Assembly (NCBI RefSeq): GCF_019703515.2
Contig: NC_059346.1
Span: forward strand, 53,185,501-53,249,500
Source: Myxocyprinus asiaticus
Lineage: Eukaryota > Chordata > Actinopteri > Cypriniformes > Catostomidae
DNA length: 64,000 nt
Direction: 5' to 3'
The notes beneath the pieces are model-generated. The model saw only the letters and a list, made by a program, of their open reading frames with translations, was not told the DNA's origin and searched no databases. Positions 55,647-64,000 of the stretch are shown piece after piece (the stretch's first letter is position 1; the number at the start of each line of letters is the position of its first letter). The translations under genes and the position numbers were made by a program.

Positions 55647-56307
55647 AAAATTATTTTTTGAGTGTGTAATAATAGTCATTTGAGTCAATCAAATCAATGA
55701 AGGCAGGACTAAAGTGATGGAAGCTAAGCAGAACCTCTTATTCCCATTTTCCCATTATTCCACTGTTTTATGTTTAAAATTTTGTACTGACCGACAGTCA
55801 TTTCCAAGGGTACAAACTATTCACCATTTGGTGAAATTTGACGTTTTGAATTGACAATATGTCACGTAGAGTACGTGATTCGTATGTGATTCATAATTGT
55901 GAATGTGAAAACATTATCGGAATAGTTTTCAGTGTATCAAACTTAAGACAAAGAGCGAATGTGTGTATTGTGTAGGAATTGAATGAATGTGGTAATCTGG
56001 CAGGCTTTTGAAGTAGCTTTTTAGAAAATTCACTTGACATTGTCTCAAAAATTATCTATAAAACAAAGTAGAGTGTTATCACCATCAGATTAGAACTAGA
56101 ACATGGTAAATCCTGCGACTTGTGGCTTCAGTTGTGCTTTTAGGTTTTGGCAAGGAAAGTGTCATATAGTTTTTATGCAAATATTATTAGGTAATAATTT
56201 AAAATCAGTTTAAGATTTTGAACAGCATCTCCTAAGAGTCTTCTTTTAAAATAGACCATTTTATTTTGAGTATGTCCTTGTCAGGTCTGTGCTCATAAAA
56301 TGAGCCA
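55647..56307. other. Non-coding spacer
   Basis: Nothing recognised. Confidence 0.4.
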
Positions 56308-56425
56308 CCATTTAAAGGAGTAGTTCACCTAAAAATGGAAAATGTACTTTTACTCACTCATTTACTCACCCTTATGTTCAAACCTCATATGCTGTTATTT
56401 ATTGGGGAACATAAAAATAGATACT
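56308..56425 (+). repeat. Short cyprinid-type repeat copy
   Basis: TTAAAGGAGTAGTTCACCTA, AAAATGGAAAATG, CACTCATTTACTCACCCTTA and GTTCAAACCTCATATG. No coding role. Confidence 0.75.
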
Positions 56426-57359
56426 TTAAGCAGCTCTATTCCAGAGAATTACAGTTTGTAATGAGTAGGAGCTGTCAAGATTAAAAAAGGAAAAATACTA
56501 TAAAGTACATTAAAGTTTCAGACAGCATAAAAAAGAAGGAAAAGATGACTGAAACAGGTGACTTACTTGCAATCCAGACACAGTGTTTGTCTTGTACTGT
56601 GTGAACTAAAAAAAAATGTAAAATTAAAAACTTGAATCTTTCAGAACCATACATTTTGGGCTTTTATTGCATTTAAAGCCTTTATTCAGAAAATGACTGC
56701 ATTCAGATCCTTTACTATTTTAAAGGACCAAAGAGGACCATTATATTTGTGACCTCAACACCCGTGACCCCCACCCCCAAAATGGTTTGGTTCCCCCAAT
56801 GTTCAAGACTTGGTTACGGCCTTGGGTTATATGTGCATTGCACAAGGTTTCGATGTGGATGAATGTAGATTATTTATTTTTTTATTTGTATTATATTTTT
56901 ATTTAAGCCGCAATTCACAGAGAAAGTTGGAAACGTCATGTTTTATCCTTATTGGCATTTATATCAAACCATATAGTCTTGTTGAAAGGCTTTGTATTGT
57001 GTCCAAACCAAAGAGACAAACAACACCAGATGAAAGCTTGTGAAGGTTGAGGCAAGGAAGCATAGTTTCCAACAGGCCAAAGACCACCAGCCCCTAGTGG
57101 TTTGGTTGTATAACAGAGGGAAAATAAAAGCCAAAAAGTTTATTAATGTTGATTCAAAAGCAGTCATTTACTGTAGGTTAATTACATGATTTAAATCAGT
57201 ACAGTGATTACAGGGTTTCAAAATCACCACGTTTCTTGGTCCAGGTTTCTTCTCCTATTTTTCCTTTTTTAACCAAATGTCACAGCTTAGCTATATATGA
57301 CTGAAGTTTAAAGGTTAAATGTGCAATTTCTTAAGTTTAGAATTTCCAAAATATCTAGA
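56426..57359. other. Non-coding spacer
   Basis: Nothing recognised. The open frames on either strand around 56810-57167 have no domain. Confidence 0.4.
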
Positions 57360-57500
57360 ATTGCTACCTGGTCTCAGAAACCCATTATTATAAAAGTTTT
57401 GCTAAATTATTTTTATGTTCCTCTTTTTACATATCATGGCAGTTTCCTGGTGAAATTAACACTAGAGGTGCAAGAGCAACAATTACTTTTATTCACTTTG
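57360..57500. repeat. Left part of the 35096-type repeat
   Basis: CATGGCAGTTTCCTGGTGAA followed by ATTAACACTAGAGGTGCAAG, as at 35180-35215. Confidence 0.5.
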
Positions 57501-57805
57501 ACACAAATCACAAGTTAAACAGATGATTATCAGTTGTTAAACATTTACTTTTCACCCTGTTCCTCACACAGTGCTTACAACATAAAAACACTTTTACTAT
57601 AAAGCTGTTCAGGTTATAGTCCAAAAACCCAAATTAGCATCTTCCTGACATGGGTTCCCTCAGGATTTTCCTATGGGATTTTATAAAAACAATTTTGAGA
57701 AAAATAAGGTCTGGAGTAAACATTGCTTAAATATACTTGAACGATTGTTCTCAAAGAGGGAAGTAAATGTTTATTATAAATGGTGGCATAAGTATTTTTA
57801 GAAAA

Positions 57806-57806
<1 letters not shown>

Positions 57807-57853
<47 letters not shown>
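57807..57853. repeat. (ATT)n microsatellite
   Basis: About 47 bp of ATT units; the minus-strand poly-Asn open frame is an artefact. Confidence 0.95.
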
Positions 57854-58849
57854 TCTTAAAAAATAAGCAGAAACAATCAGCAGTAAAACTTTCAAAATAT
57901 TAATACTTGAAAAACTCCACAGTCAGGTGGTGTAACAAACATGTAGGTTGCCATTTTGTGGTCATGTGACAAGAAAACCATAAAACAGTGTTGACCACTT
58001 GAGACCCTCATGACTGTGAATGAAGATTAAAAAACAGATATTTTGACATTTTTATCAAAAGGCACGTTTTGTGGAGGTCAAATGGAGTAACCCTAAAAAA
58101 ACATCTTGATATTCAAGACTCAGAAATTGATGATATTTGTAAAAGACATACGTTTGTGCATTCAAGGTGCAAGGAAAGTATTTTACTGTATTTCATAACA
58201 GTAGAGCTTTTAGTTTTTTATTGGTTTTCAAGCTGTAAAAACAACATGTATATTTACTCTCTCAGGCAGTTGGAAATTGACAATTAAATCAACAGGGTCA
58301 AATTTGACACATTTTACATTTAATACACACATACACAGCACCACTGTTGCTATGTTAAATCACCCTTAATTGCAATGAAGCTAATATTTAACAACATCTG
58401 TAGCATAAATTTTTTAGTGAGGTCATACAAATTCATTTTGTAATGGCTTTATGATTGAGTAAATTACTCCAAATATGGTTTGCCGTTCATCCATAACTTT
58501 GCAAACTCATTTTCCCTTTCTGTAGGTTTTTGGTATACCCCCTCATTGCCAGATCCTTATCGCTCATCAAAACATTAGAATTTCATTGAACCAAACACTA
58601 ACATTGATTCATACTTAACTGCATTCATATGTATTCAAAAATTGCAATATTTACATAAATGTGTGGTCTGTCATTTTGAGGAAATCTAAATATATTTTCT
58701 CAATTGCATGAAAAGTGTCACACTTGTTAAGTTTCTTTATTTCAAAACCTGCTGGATTTGTCCTAAATGCATGAATTCTTATGTGTTATTTAGTGAAGTA
58801 AAGGGTTAGAGCATATTTATGAATTGGTTTTGAAATAATTCGGTTGGCA
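57854..58849. other. AT-rich non-coding sequence
   Basis: Nothing recognised. Confidence 0.4.
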
Positions 58850-59295
58850 GAGCACGCAAAGAGACCGTTCTTTGTTTTGTCTAATAACGATGAAGTAAGC
58901 TTTTTGTAGCACAGGCTGTTTGCATTGGAAACATGTCTGTTCACATTGCCCCGACACAAGGTTGGGTTGATTATAGCTGTACAAGCGGTGCTGCATTGGC
59001 ATGTCCTGACATAGATATGCATCTCTGCTGCGGCCATGCCATGGCTGAGTGCCTGGCCTTGTGCTCTGGGCTTTCTGCGCCCGCTCGCTTAATCAAATCC
59101 TGATTCGGTTCGCCTCTGCGCTTGAGCAGCATGTCACACCAACATAATGTTATCTGGACTCTGGCCTTTTTCTGACTGCCATTCCCAAACACCCATTTGG
59201 AACGGGCGTAACGAGCTTGCTGTTGTTGTTGTTTTTTTTTTTCACAGCCCAATTAGTGAAACTTGTTTTCTGGGTCCAGTCTAACTGTTCTAGGC

Positions 59296-59298
<3 letters not shown>
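58850..59298. other. GC-richer non-coding block, possibly conserved
   Basis: Non-repetitive up to about 59215 with TTAATCAAATCCTGATTCGG, ACATAGATATGCATCTCTGC and a TTTGTTTTGTCTAATAACGA stretch. The minus-strand frames crossing it (for example 58971-59252) show no domain. A (TTG)n/poly-T stretch is at 59218-59242. Confidence 0.3.

Positions 59299-59345
<47 letters not shown>
59299..59345. repeat. (TG)n microsatellite
   Basis: About 47 bp of TG repeat at the edge of a repeat like that at 15732-16130. Confidence 0.95.
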
Positions 59346-59348
<3 letters not shown>

Positions 59349-59580
59349 CCTGAACTCTCCGACATTGTGAAGACTGGCCAACGGTCCCCATGAAAAGAAC
59401 GGCTTAGTAAACATACAAAATAAAGTCTTAATGAAAAATTTAAATTGAAATAAGTTTTCTTTGAGGGTTAGGTTTAGTGGTAGAGGTAGGGGATAGTAAA
59501 CATGATTAGCTCAGTATACAAACAATAGAAGTCAATGGAAAGTCCTCACAAGGATAGAAAACCAACCATGTCTGTGATAT
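59346..59580. repeat. Dispersed repeat, same type as 15732-16130
   Basis: GAGGGTTAGGTTTAGTGGTA (59464), TTAGCTCAGTATACAAAC (59507) and GTCCTCACAAGGATAGAAA (59541) parallel the 15732 copy in order. Confidence 0.5.
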
Positions 59581-59889
59581 TCACTGCAAAAATCATTTTC
59601 TTTATCAGCATTTTTGTCTTGTGTTCCAGTTAAATTTATATGTAATATAAATAATGTAATTTGTAAAAAAAAATTCCTGTTTTCATAAACCCGCTTAAGT
59701 TTGATAGATTTATTCTAAAAACAAAAAGAAAAGAAAAATGCCAATGTGGCAAGAAAAAAGAAAAAACATCTTGAATCAAGTTTTCTTTGAAAAGAAGTTA
59801 TTCAAATTTACTTTATCTTGTTTTTAGGATGATTAGGACAGAGCCACTAAGAGGACAGGGAAGGAAATTATTTTCTGAAATAGTTTTGT
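59581..59889. other. Non-coding spacer
   Basis: A- and T-rich DNA with no recognised feature. Confidence 0.4.
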
Positions 59890-60612
59890 GTCTCGCAATA
59901 AATGAACTATGGTTTTATTACAGTAACCATAGCTGAACTATGGTTTTTGTAGTAAAACCATACCAGCATAATGAAAACTATGGTAATAAAAATCATAATT
60001 TTGTGGTTACTATGGTTTTACTACAAATACCATAGTTCAACTACTGTTACTGAAGTAAAACCATGGTTAACCTTTATGAAAATGAACTATGGTTTTACTA
60101 CAGTAACCATAGTTTAACCATAGTATTCGTAGTAAAACCATAGTAACCACAATAGTAAACAGTTAATACAGATATGGTTACGACAATATTACAATAGTAA
60201 ATCCATGGTTACTTTATGGACACTACAGTATTACTGTATTTAAACTATAGTTAATTGCATCCAAACCTGTCAAAAAAACCTGTCTTTTCTGTCAAAAAAA
60301 AAAAAAAAAAAAAATGGTTACTAAAGTTATGGTTACTACAAATTATTATTGTAAAACCATGGTTTCCACCAAAATGCAATGGTTAGTACAATCATGGTTT
60401 CTACAGTATTACTATAGTAAAACCATGGTTAATTGTATCCAAATCAAGGTGTCCACCATGGTTTCTGCCAAAAAGACATGGTTACTACATTCATGGTAAC
60501 TACAGTATTACTAAAGTAAAATCATTGTTTCCTCCAAAAACTATGGTTACTACAGTCTACAATATTAATATAGCAAAACCATGGTTTTTGCTTAAAAAGT
60601 CTTGGTCACAAT

Positions 60613-60974
60613 TGTAACCTTGGTTCCCTAATAGGAGGGAAAGAGATGCTGCGTCAGTAGCTGACGCTATGGGAACTCCCCCAGAAATTGCAATCTCTGA
60701 AGCCATATAGCATCATGCTCATCTATTGCCAGAGGTCGTGAGATGCTCCGCCTCTTATGCGCATAATACGGAGCACAAAACCATGTCATCAGAGTTTATT
60801 CTACTGAAGGGAGCAGCCATCTTTGTTCCTAAAAAGCAAAAAATCAGTAATGCCACAAAGCTACACAGCTTCTTGATCCCTCCTATCAGGAAACCAAGGT
60901 TACAGTTAAAACCGAGACATTCTCTTTCAAGTCAGTCACTTCAACACCGTGTCAGTATATGACGCTATGGGAAC
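60613..60974. repeat. DIRS-C terminal repeat block
   Basis: Arms 60613-60640/60877-60904 differ at two or three bases; direct repeats 60651-60676/60949-60974 differ at three. The arm and repeat spacing are close to those at 46113-46494. Confidence 0.8.
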
Positions 60975-61089
60975 CTTAAACCATAACACTGTGCTACTGA
61001 TGCACACACACCAAATAATGCAGACTAGCCAGTTAGGGTAGTTAAAACATTTTAATTTGTCTTTCTTCAGAGTTAGAACCTGAACATTA

Positions 61090-61320
61090 AGGGACAAAAA
61101 ATACAAGTTATAGAACCTGGCAAAGGTGTTAGGGGAAGCCCTGCCTGCTGCCAGACTGATGCGCTCCAAGATATGGTCAATATCCATATGCAATGCCCTC
61201 ACTGTACAAAGCATATTTATTCTCTTTGCCACGTCCAACTCAAACAGAAGAGGAGAGAAAGCCTGCAGGGTGACAACCTGCACCCTGAAGGGAGTGGCCA
61301 AGACCTTGGGCACATAAGCT
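61090..61320 (-). pseudogene. DIRS-C tyrosine recombinase fragment
   Basis: Minus-strand reading MPKVLATPFRVQVVTLQAF, then NMLCTVRALHMDIDHILERI, joined directly to SLAAGRASPNTFARFYNL with the catalytic tyrosine. The segment with the HxxR motif has been deleted in frame between the last two parts. It is therefore inactive. Confidence 0.8.
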
Positions 61321-61469
61321 TCTCTAGGCTTAAGAATAACCTTAGACTAGCCCAGAACTGTCTGAGGATGAAGTTTCCATTCCCCTGGTCTGACACCCTG
61401 ATGTGAGAGCAAGTCTGTCCTACAGTTCAAGCATCCAGGGATATGCAGTGTATGTGAAGATACTTACGA

Positions 61470-61910
61470 ACTATCTTACAGCCCCAGTACTGTCCGTGCG
61501 GTTCAGAACGTGAAAGCCCTGCACGTCTTCCTGAAGGGCTTTGATAGCCAGGAGGACTGTAAGCAGCTCTAGACAATTTACTTGCACATAGTTCATGCAC
61601 CTGTCCAAGTGCCTGAGTTTGATGCGCCTGTCAAGACCTGCATCTGACCACTTGGCTCAGAGGATCACTCTTCTGATAAAACTATGGTGTCCTCCATATT
61701 ATGAGCGTGGCTACACATTGGCGCATAAACCCAAACATCCGCTGAAACACTTGCAGTGGTAGAGCAACACCTGGCTTGAACCTCTTCAAGCACTGAAGTG
61801 TAGACTGAATGCAGGCGCCAGACAAGCAAGCTGTCATAGTCACCAGGCCGAGACAAAATCTATCTCTGAGAGACCATCTTGAACGGAAGCTTTCTTAATG
61901 TCCGATTGAA
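61470..61910 (-). pseudogene. DIRS-C RT / RNase H fragments
   Basis: Reading on the minus strand from 61910: NRTLRKLPFKM (RT N-terminal box), then after a deletion STLQCLKRFKPGVALPLQVF and QRMFGFM (thumb), then WSDAGLDRRIKLRHLDRCMN, YVQVNCLELLTVLLAIKAL (RNase H glutamate) and FHVLNRTD (aspartate). Several frame changes. The YLDD region is deleted. Confidence 0.65.
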
Positions 61911-62240
61911 GTGTTCATTGTGTCAGCTAGTGAACCAGAGTCAAAGTTAATGAATTGAAAGGGAACCATAATTACTACAATTCTAGTAACTACAATATTA
62001 CTATAGCAAAACCATGATTAATTGTATCCACCAAAAATAAAATATTACAGTATACAATATTAGTATAGTAAAACCATAGTTTCTGCCAAAAAAGACATGG
62101 TTATTGCAGCATCACTATAGTAGTAAATACATGGTTTCCCTGAAAAACCATGTAAGTAAAAAAAAAAAAATGGTTTACAGTCATGGTTACTACGATATTA
62201 CTGTAGTAAAACCATGGTTGATTTATAGCTAGGGAACCCA

Positions 62241-62430
62241 AAATAATTAACAAATAAAAACTATTGCGAAGAAACAAACTATTTCTGAAAATAAAATTCC
62301 TTCTTGTCCTCTATGGGGCTCTGTAGATTAGATATTTTTACAGGGAAAGACAAAAATTTTAGACAAAATACTGATAAGGAATTGATCTTTTGCAGCATTG
62401 GATGTCAAACAGCCTTCTCGCTTTCTTGCA

Positions 62431-62470
<40 letters not shown>

Positions 62471-63359
62471 AGTTCTGTTCAAATGTCTGTTACTTGTTCT
62501 ACTTTCGAAGTTGAAGCTACGGAACTAAATGAGGCAATGAAATGTGCGTGACTATGGACGTTTGTGTTTCTGTGTGAATGTATTTCCATCTGTCTGCCCA
62601 TACCCTGATCCATTTTGGGGCCATTGTGAGACCAGCAAATAGTGCTTGGATGAATCAGGTTCAATTAACAGCACTTTATGCCCTCCCTCCCTTACCTCAG
62701 CCAAATATTATTACATTCCATGCATGTGAACTTTGACAGCCAGATATTTAACGTATCTGATTTGATCTCAATTCAGTGGTACTGAGCTCATGGGCTGATT
62801 TGGAAACAAGATATTTAGCCAGGGTCTCTCCTGCCCCAGGCTCCAGTAATGCTGTAGCAGGGTTTTCATTAAAGCGTAATTGAAAGCGGCTCTAGTCCTG
62901 TGCTCTGGACTTCCTCTTCTTCCACCTGCAATGTCTGGGTGTGTATTTAATGATAAAAATGCTCCATGCCACCAGCTTCATTAATTATTCGCTTTTCCTA
63001 ACAAGTATGATGAGGTGTATCTGTTTTCAGTTTGTGATTGGTGCCTGATGGCAAATCCATGCCCACATGATCAAGGAAATGGCTTTCAAATGTGGCCAAT
63101 CAGTGTAGGCTGGGAGGGGTTGATGTCAAACATTATTCTGAACAGCTCAGTTGCAAGACCCCTCTACTGGTTTTACTACTAGATTGGATTCTGTTGTGTT
63201 CTTGTCAGTCACAGTGGCTGTGTGAAAGGTGTTATGTGTACATTTTTGAATGCTTTAATAATTTTTCTATCCCAGCTTAACATGCCGCGACAAGTATGCC
63301 ATTTGTAAATTGATTTCCCTGAAAAATATAAATACTGTGGCTCTATGACACAAAACCTA
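62241..63359. other. Non-coding; (TG)n and a candidate regulatory block
   Basis: (TG)n at 62433-62467. 62640-63080 has no visible repeat and contains CATTAAAGCGTAATTGAAAG and AGCTTCATTAATTATTCGC, a homeodomain-site-rich style typical of developmental enhancers. No coding signal. Confidence 0.35.
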
Positions 63360-63466
63360 CCTGATCACGTTACTATATATCTACATTTTTGCAATTTGTA
63401 GCATTTTTATGTAGCTCATTGTACATATTATGGCAGTTTCTTAGTGAAATAAACACTACAGCAGAG
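63360..63466. repeat. Left part of the 35096-type repeat
   Basis: TGATCACGTTACTATATATC and ATGGCAGTTTCTTAGTGAAA followed by TAAACACTACAG parallel the 57360 and 35096 copies. The LTR fragment starts directly after. Confidence 0.5.
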
Positions 63467-63605
63467 TGTGACGAGGAGGAGGGCGTGGCCGGGCCATGAG
63501 GATACACCCCCGTGCTGAGTTGCCCAATCAGTGGGAGAGAGATAAAGGAGGAGCCGGGGACACCAGAGAGAGAGAGAGAGAGAGGCGCATGCAGCAGTCT
63601 TGTGT
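63467..63605 (+). mobile_element. Truncated LTR, same family as 10113-10358
   Basis: Starts TGTGACGAGGAGGAGGGCGT and continues GGCCGGGCCATGAGG...CAATCAGTGGGAGAGAG...AGGAGCCGGGGACACCAGAG in line with the 10113 copy. The similarity ends near GCATGCAGCAGTCT; the polyadenylation half is absent. Confidence 0.75.
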
Positions 63606-63692
63606 TACACAGAGGTACTCAAACTAGGGGGGCCCACACCAAGTTTGAAAGGGGGTCATGAACACATGTAGTATTTATAATTATTTATTTAT
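63606..63692. other. Non-coding, possible repeat tip
   Basis: CAGAGGTACTCAAACTAGGG at 63610 resembles the end of a hAT-like element, but no partner end is in the window. Confidence 0.3.
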
Positions 63693-63710
63693 TATATATA
63701 TATCTATATA

Positions 63711-63802
<92 letters not shown>
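63693..63802. repeat. (TA)n microsatellite
   Basis: About 110 bp of TA repeat with TCTA interruptions at its left end. Confidence 0.95.
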
Positions 63803-63806
<4 letters not shown>

Positions 63807-64000
63807 ATTTTATTTTTTTACCATGAAAAAGTGACCATAAATACTTAAGCAACATATCATAAAATGTGTTTTGAAATCATTATTTAATATTTACAAAATG
63901 TTTAGGATCCAGATGTCCACAATGCTGTAATTTCCACAGACACCAGCATTAACCATTTATGTACAACATGCATGGATGCATTTGTCACTTGTGAAAAGGA
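63803..64000. other. AT-rich non-coding end of window
   Basis: Nothing recognised. Confidence 0.5.

Larger units (their letters stand above)
60613..61915 (-). mobile_element. DIRS-C: deleted DIRS-type retrotransposon
   Basis: A terminal block at 60613-60974 is followed by minus-strand remains of a tyrosine recombinase (61320-61090) and of RNase H/RT (61910-61470). Inverted arms 60613-60640 and 60877-60904 (28 bp, TGTAACCTTGGTTCCC...) and a 26-bp direct repeat at 60651-60676 and 60949-60974 (ending GACGCTATGGGAAC) mirror the layout of DIRS-B although the sequences differ. Large internal deletions shorten it to 1.3 kb. It sits inside a CCATGG-type repeat array. Confidence 0.8.
59890..62240. 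repeat. Array of CCATGGTT / CCATAGTT palindromic repeats, interrupted
   Basis: From 59905 to 60600 and again from 61965 to 62220 the sequence is built from degenerate units such as ACTATGGTTTTACTACAGTA, ACCATAGTAAAACCATAG and ACTATAGTAAAACCATGGTT. The units are nearly self-complementary and occur in both orientations. The array is split by the DIRS remnant at 60613-61915. There is no coding function. It may have arisen by expansion of a MITE or a satellite. Confidence 0.7.

Noticed and set aside
57671..57895. Poly-Asn minus-strand ORF
   Set aside because: It is a translation of the (ATT)n microsatellite.
58971..59252. 93-codon minus-strand frame with a Gln run
   Set aside because: The Gln run is a (TTG)n repeat and no domain follows.
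59890..60600. Possible CRISPR-like repeat-spacer array
   Set aside because: Units are degenerate and palindromic without constant repeats or unique spacers, and the sequence is clearly vertebrate.

Overview
The window looks like teleost fish nuclear DNA, most likely from a cyprinid (carp, goldfish or zebrafish-type genome). Evidence is AT-rich, repeat-dense sequence, long (TG)n, (TA)n and (ATT)n microsatellites, tRNA-derived SINEs, DIRS-type tyrosine-recombinase retrotransposons, an L2 LINE with the fish-type 3' tail, Tc1/mariner and hAT elements, and several copies of the short repeat that starts 'aaaggaatagtt...acccaaaaatg'. No bacterial genes, rRNA, intact tRNA, CRISPR array or complete host gene is visible. 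Organism and family calls come from reading translations and motifs by eye; nothing was searched.

Layout. 190-3753: decayed DIRS element (DIRS-A, + strand). 4303-4737: inverted-repeat MITE. 5107-6408: dispersed repeat holding a probable solo LTR (5546-6093) and abutting a 5'-truncated Tc1 copy with a snap-back duplication (6409-7291). 8100-10358: pair of short repeats split by a hAT element with an exact 8-bp target duplication (8603-9976), followed by a solo LTR (10113-10358). 11730-12546, 16731-16858, 20313-20848, 22011-22781 and 38328-38827: non-autonomous DNA transposons with terminal inverted repeats. 20932-21085, 29452-29608 and 30391-30500: tRNA-derived SINEs. 23481-24221: decayed hAT transposase. 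31581-31785: THAP zinc-finger exon with a good splice donor, the only plausible protein-coding exon of non-obvious transposon origin. 32060-33919: scrambled Ty3/gypsy remnant. 39448-43768: one LINE interrupted inside its coding region by an L2 LINE. 46113-49978: second DIRS element (DIRS-B, - strand) containing a perfect 205-bp inverted duplication. 59890-62240: array of CCATGG/CCATAG-type repeats interrupted by a third DIRS remnant (DIRS-C, 60613-61915). 63467-63605: second copy of the 10113-type LTR.

The remaining stretches are non-coding. Several (about 10640-10930, 25280-25620, 34130-34900, 54560-54970, 58850-59200, 62640-63080) are free of visible repeats, less AT-biased and rich in homeodomain-, SOX- or similar core motifs, so they could be conserved regulatory DNA in a long intron or intergenic desert; this is conjecture without an alignment. 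I found no convincing undescribed multi-gene system. The most unusual structures are the 205-bp inverted duplication in DIRS-B, the shared terminal-repeat design of the DIRS copies, the gypsy copy ordered protease-integrase-RNase H, and the THAP exon facing an antisense ORF.
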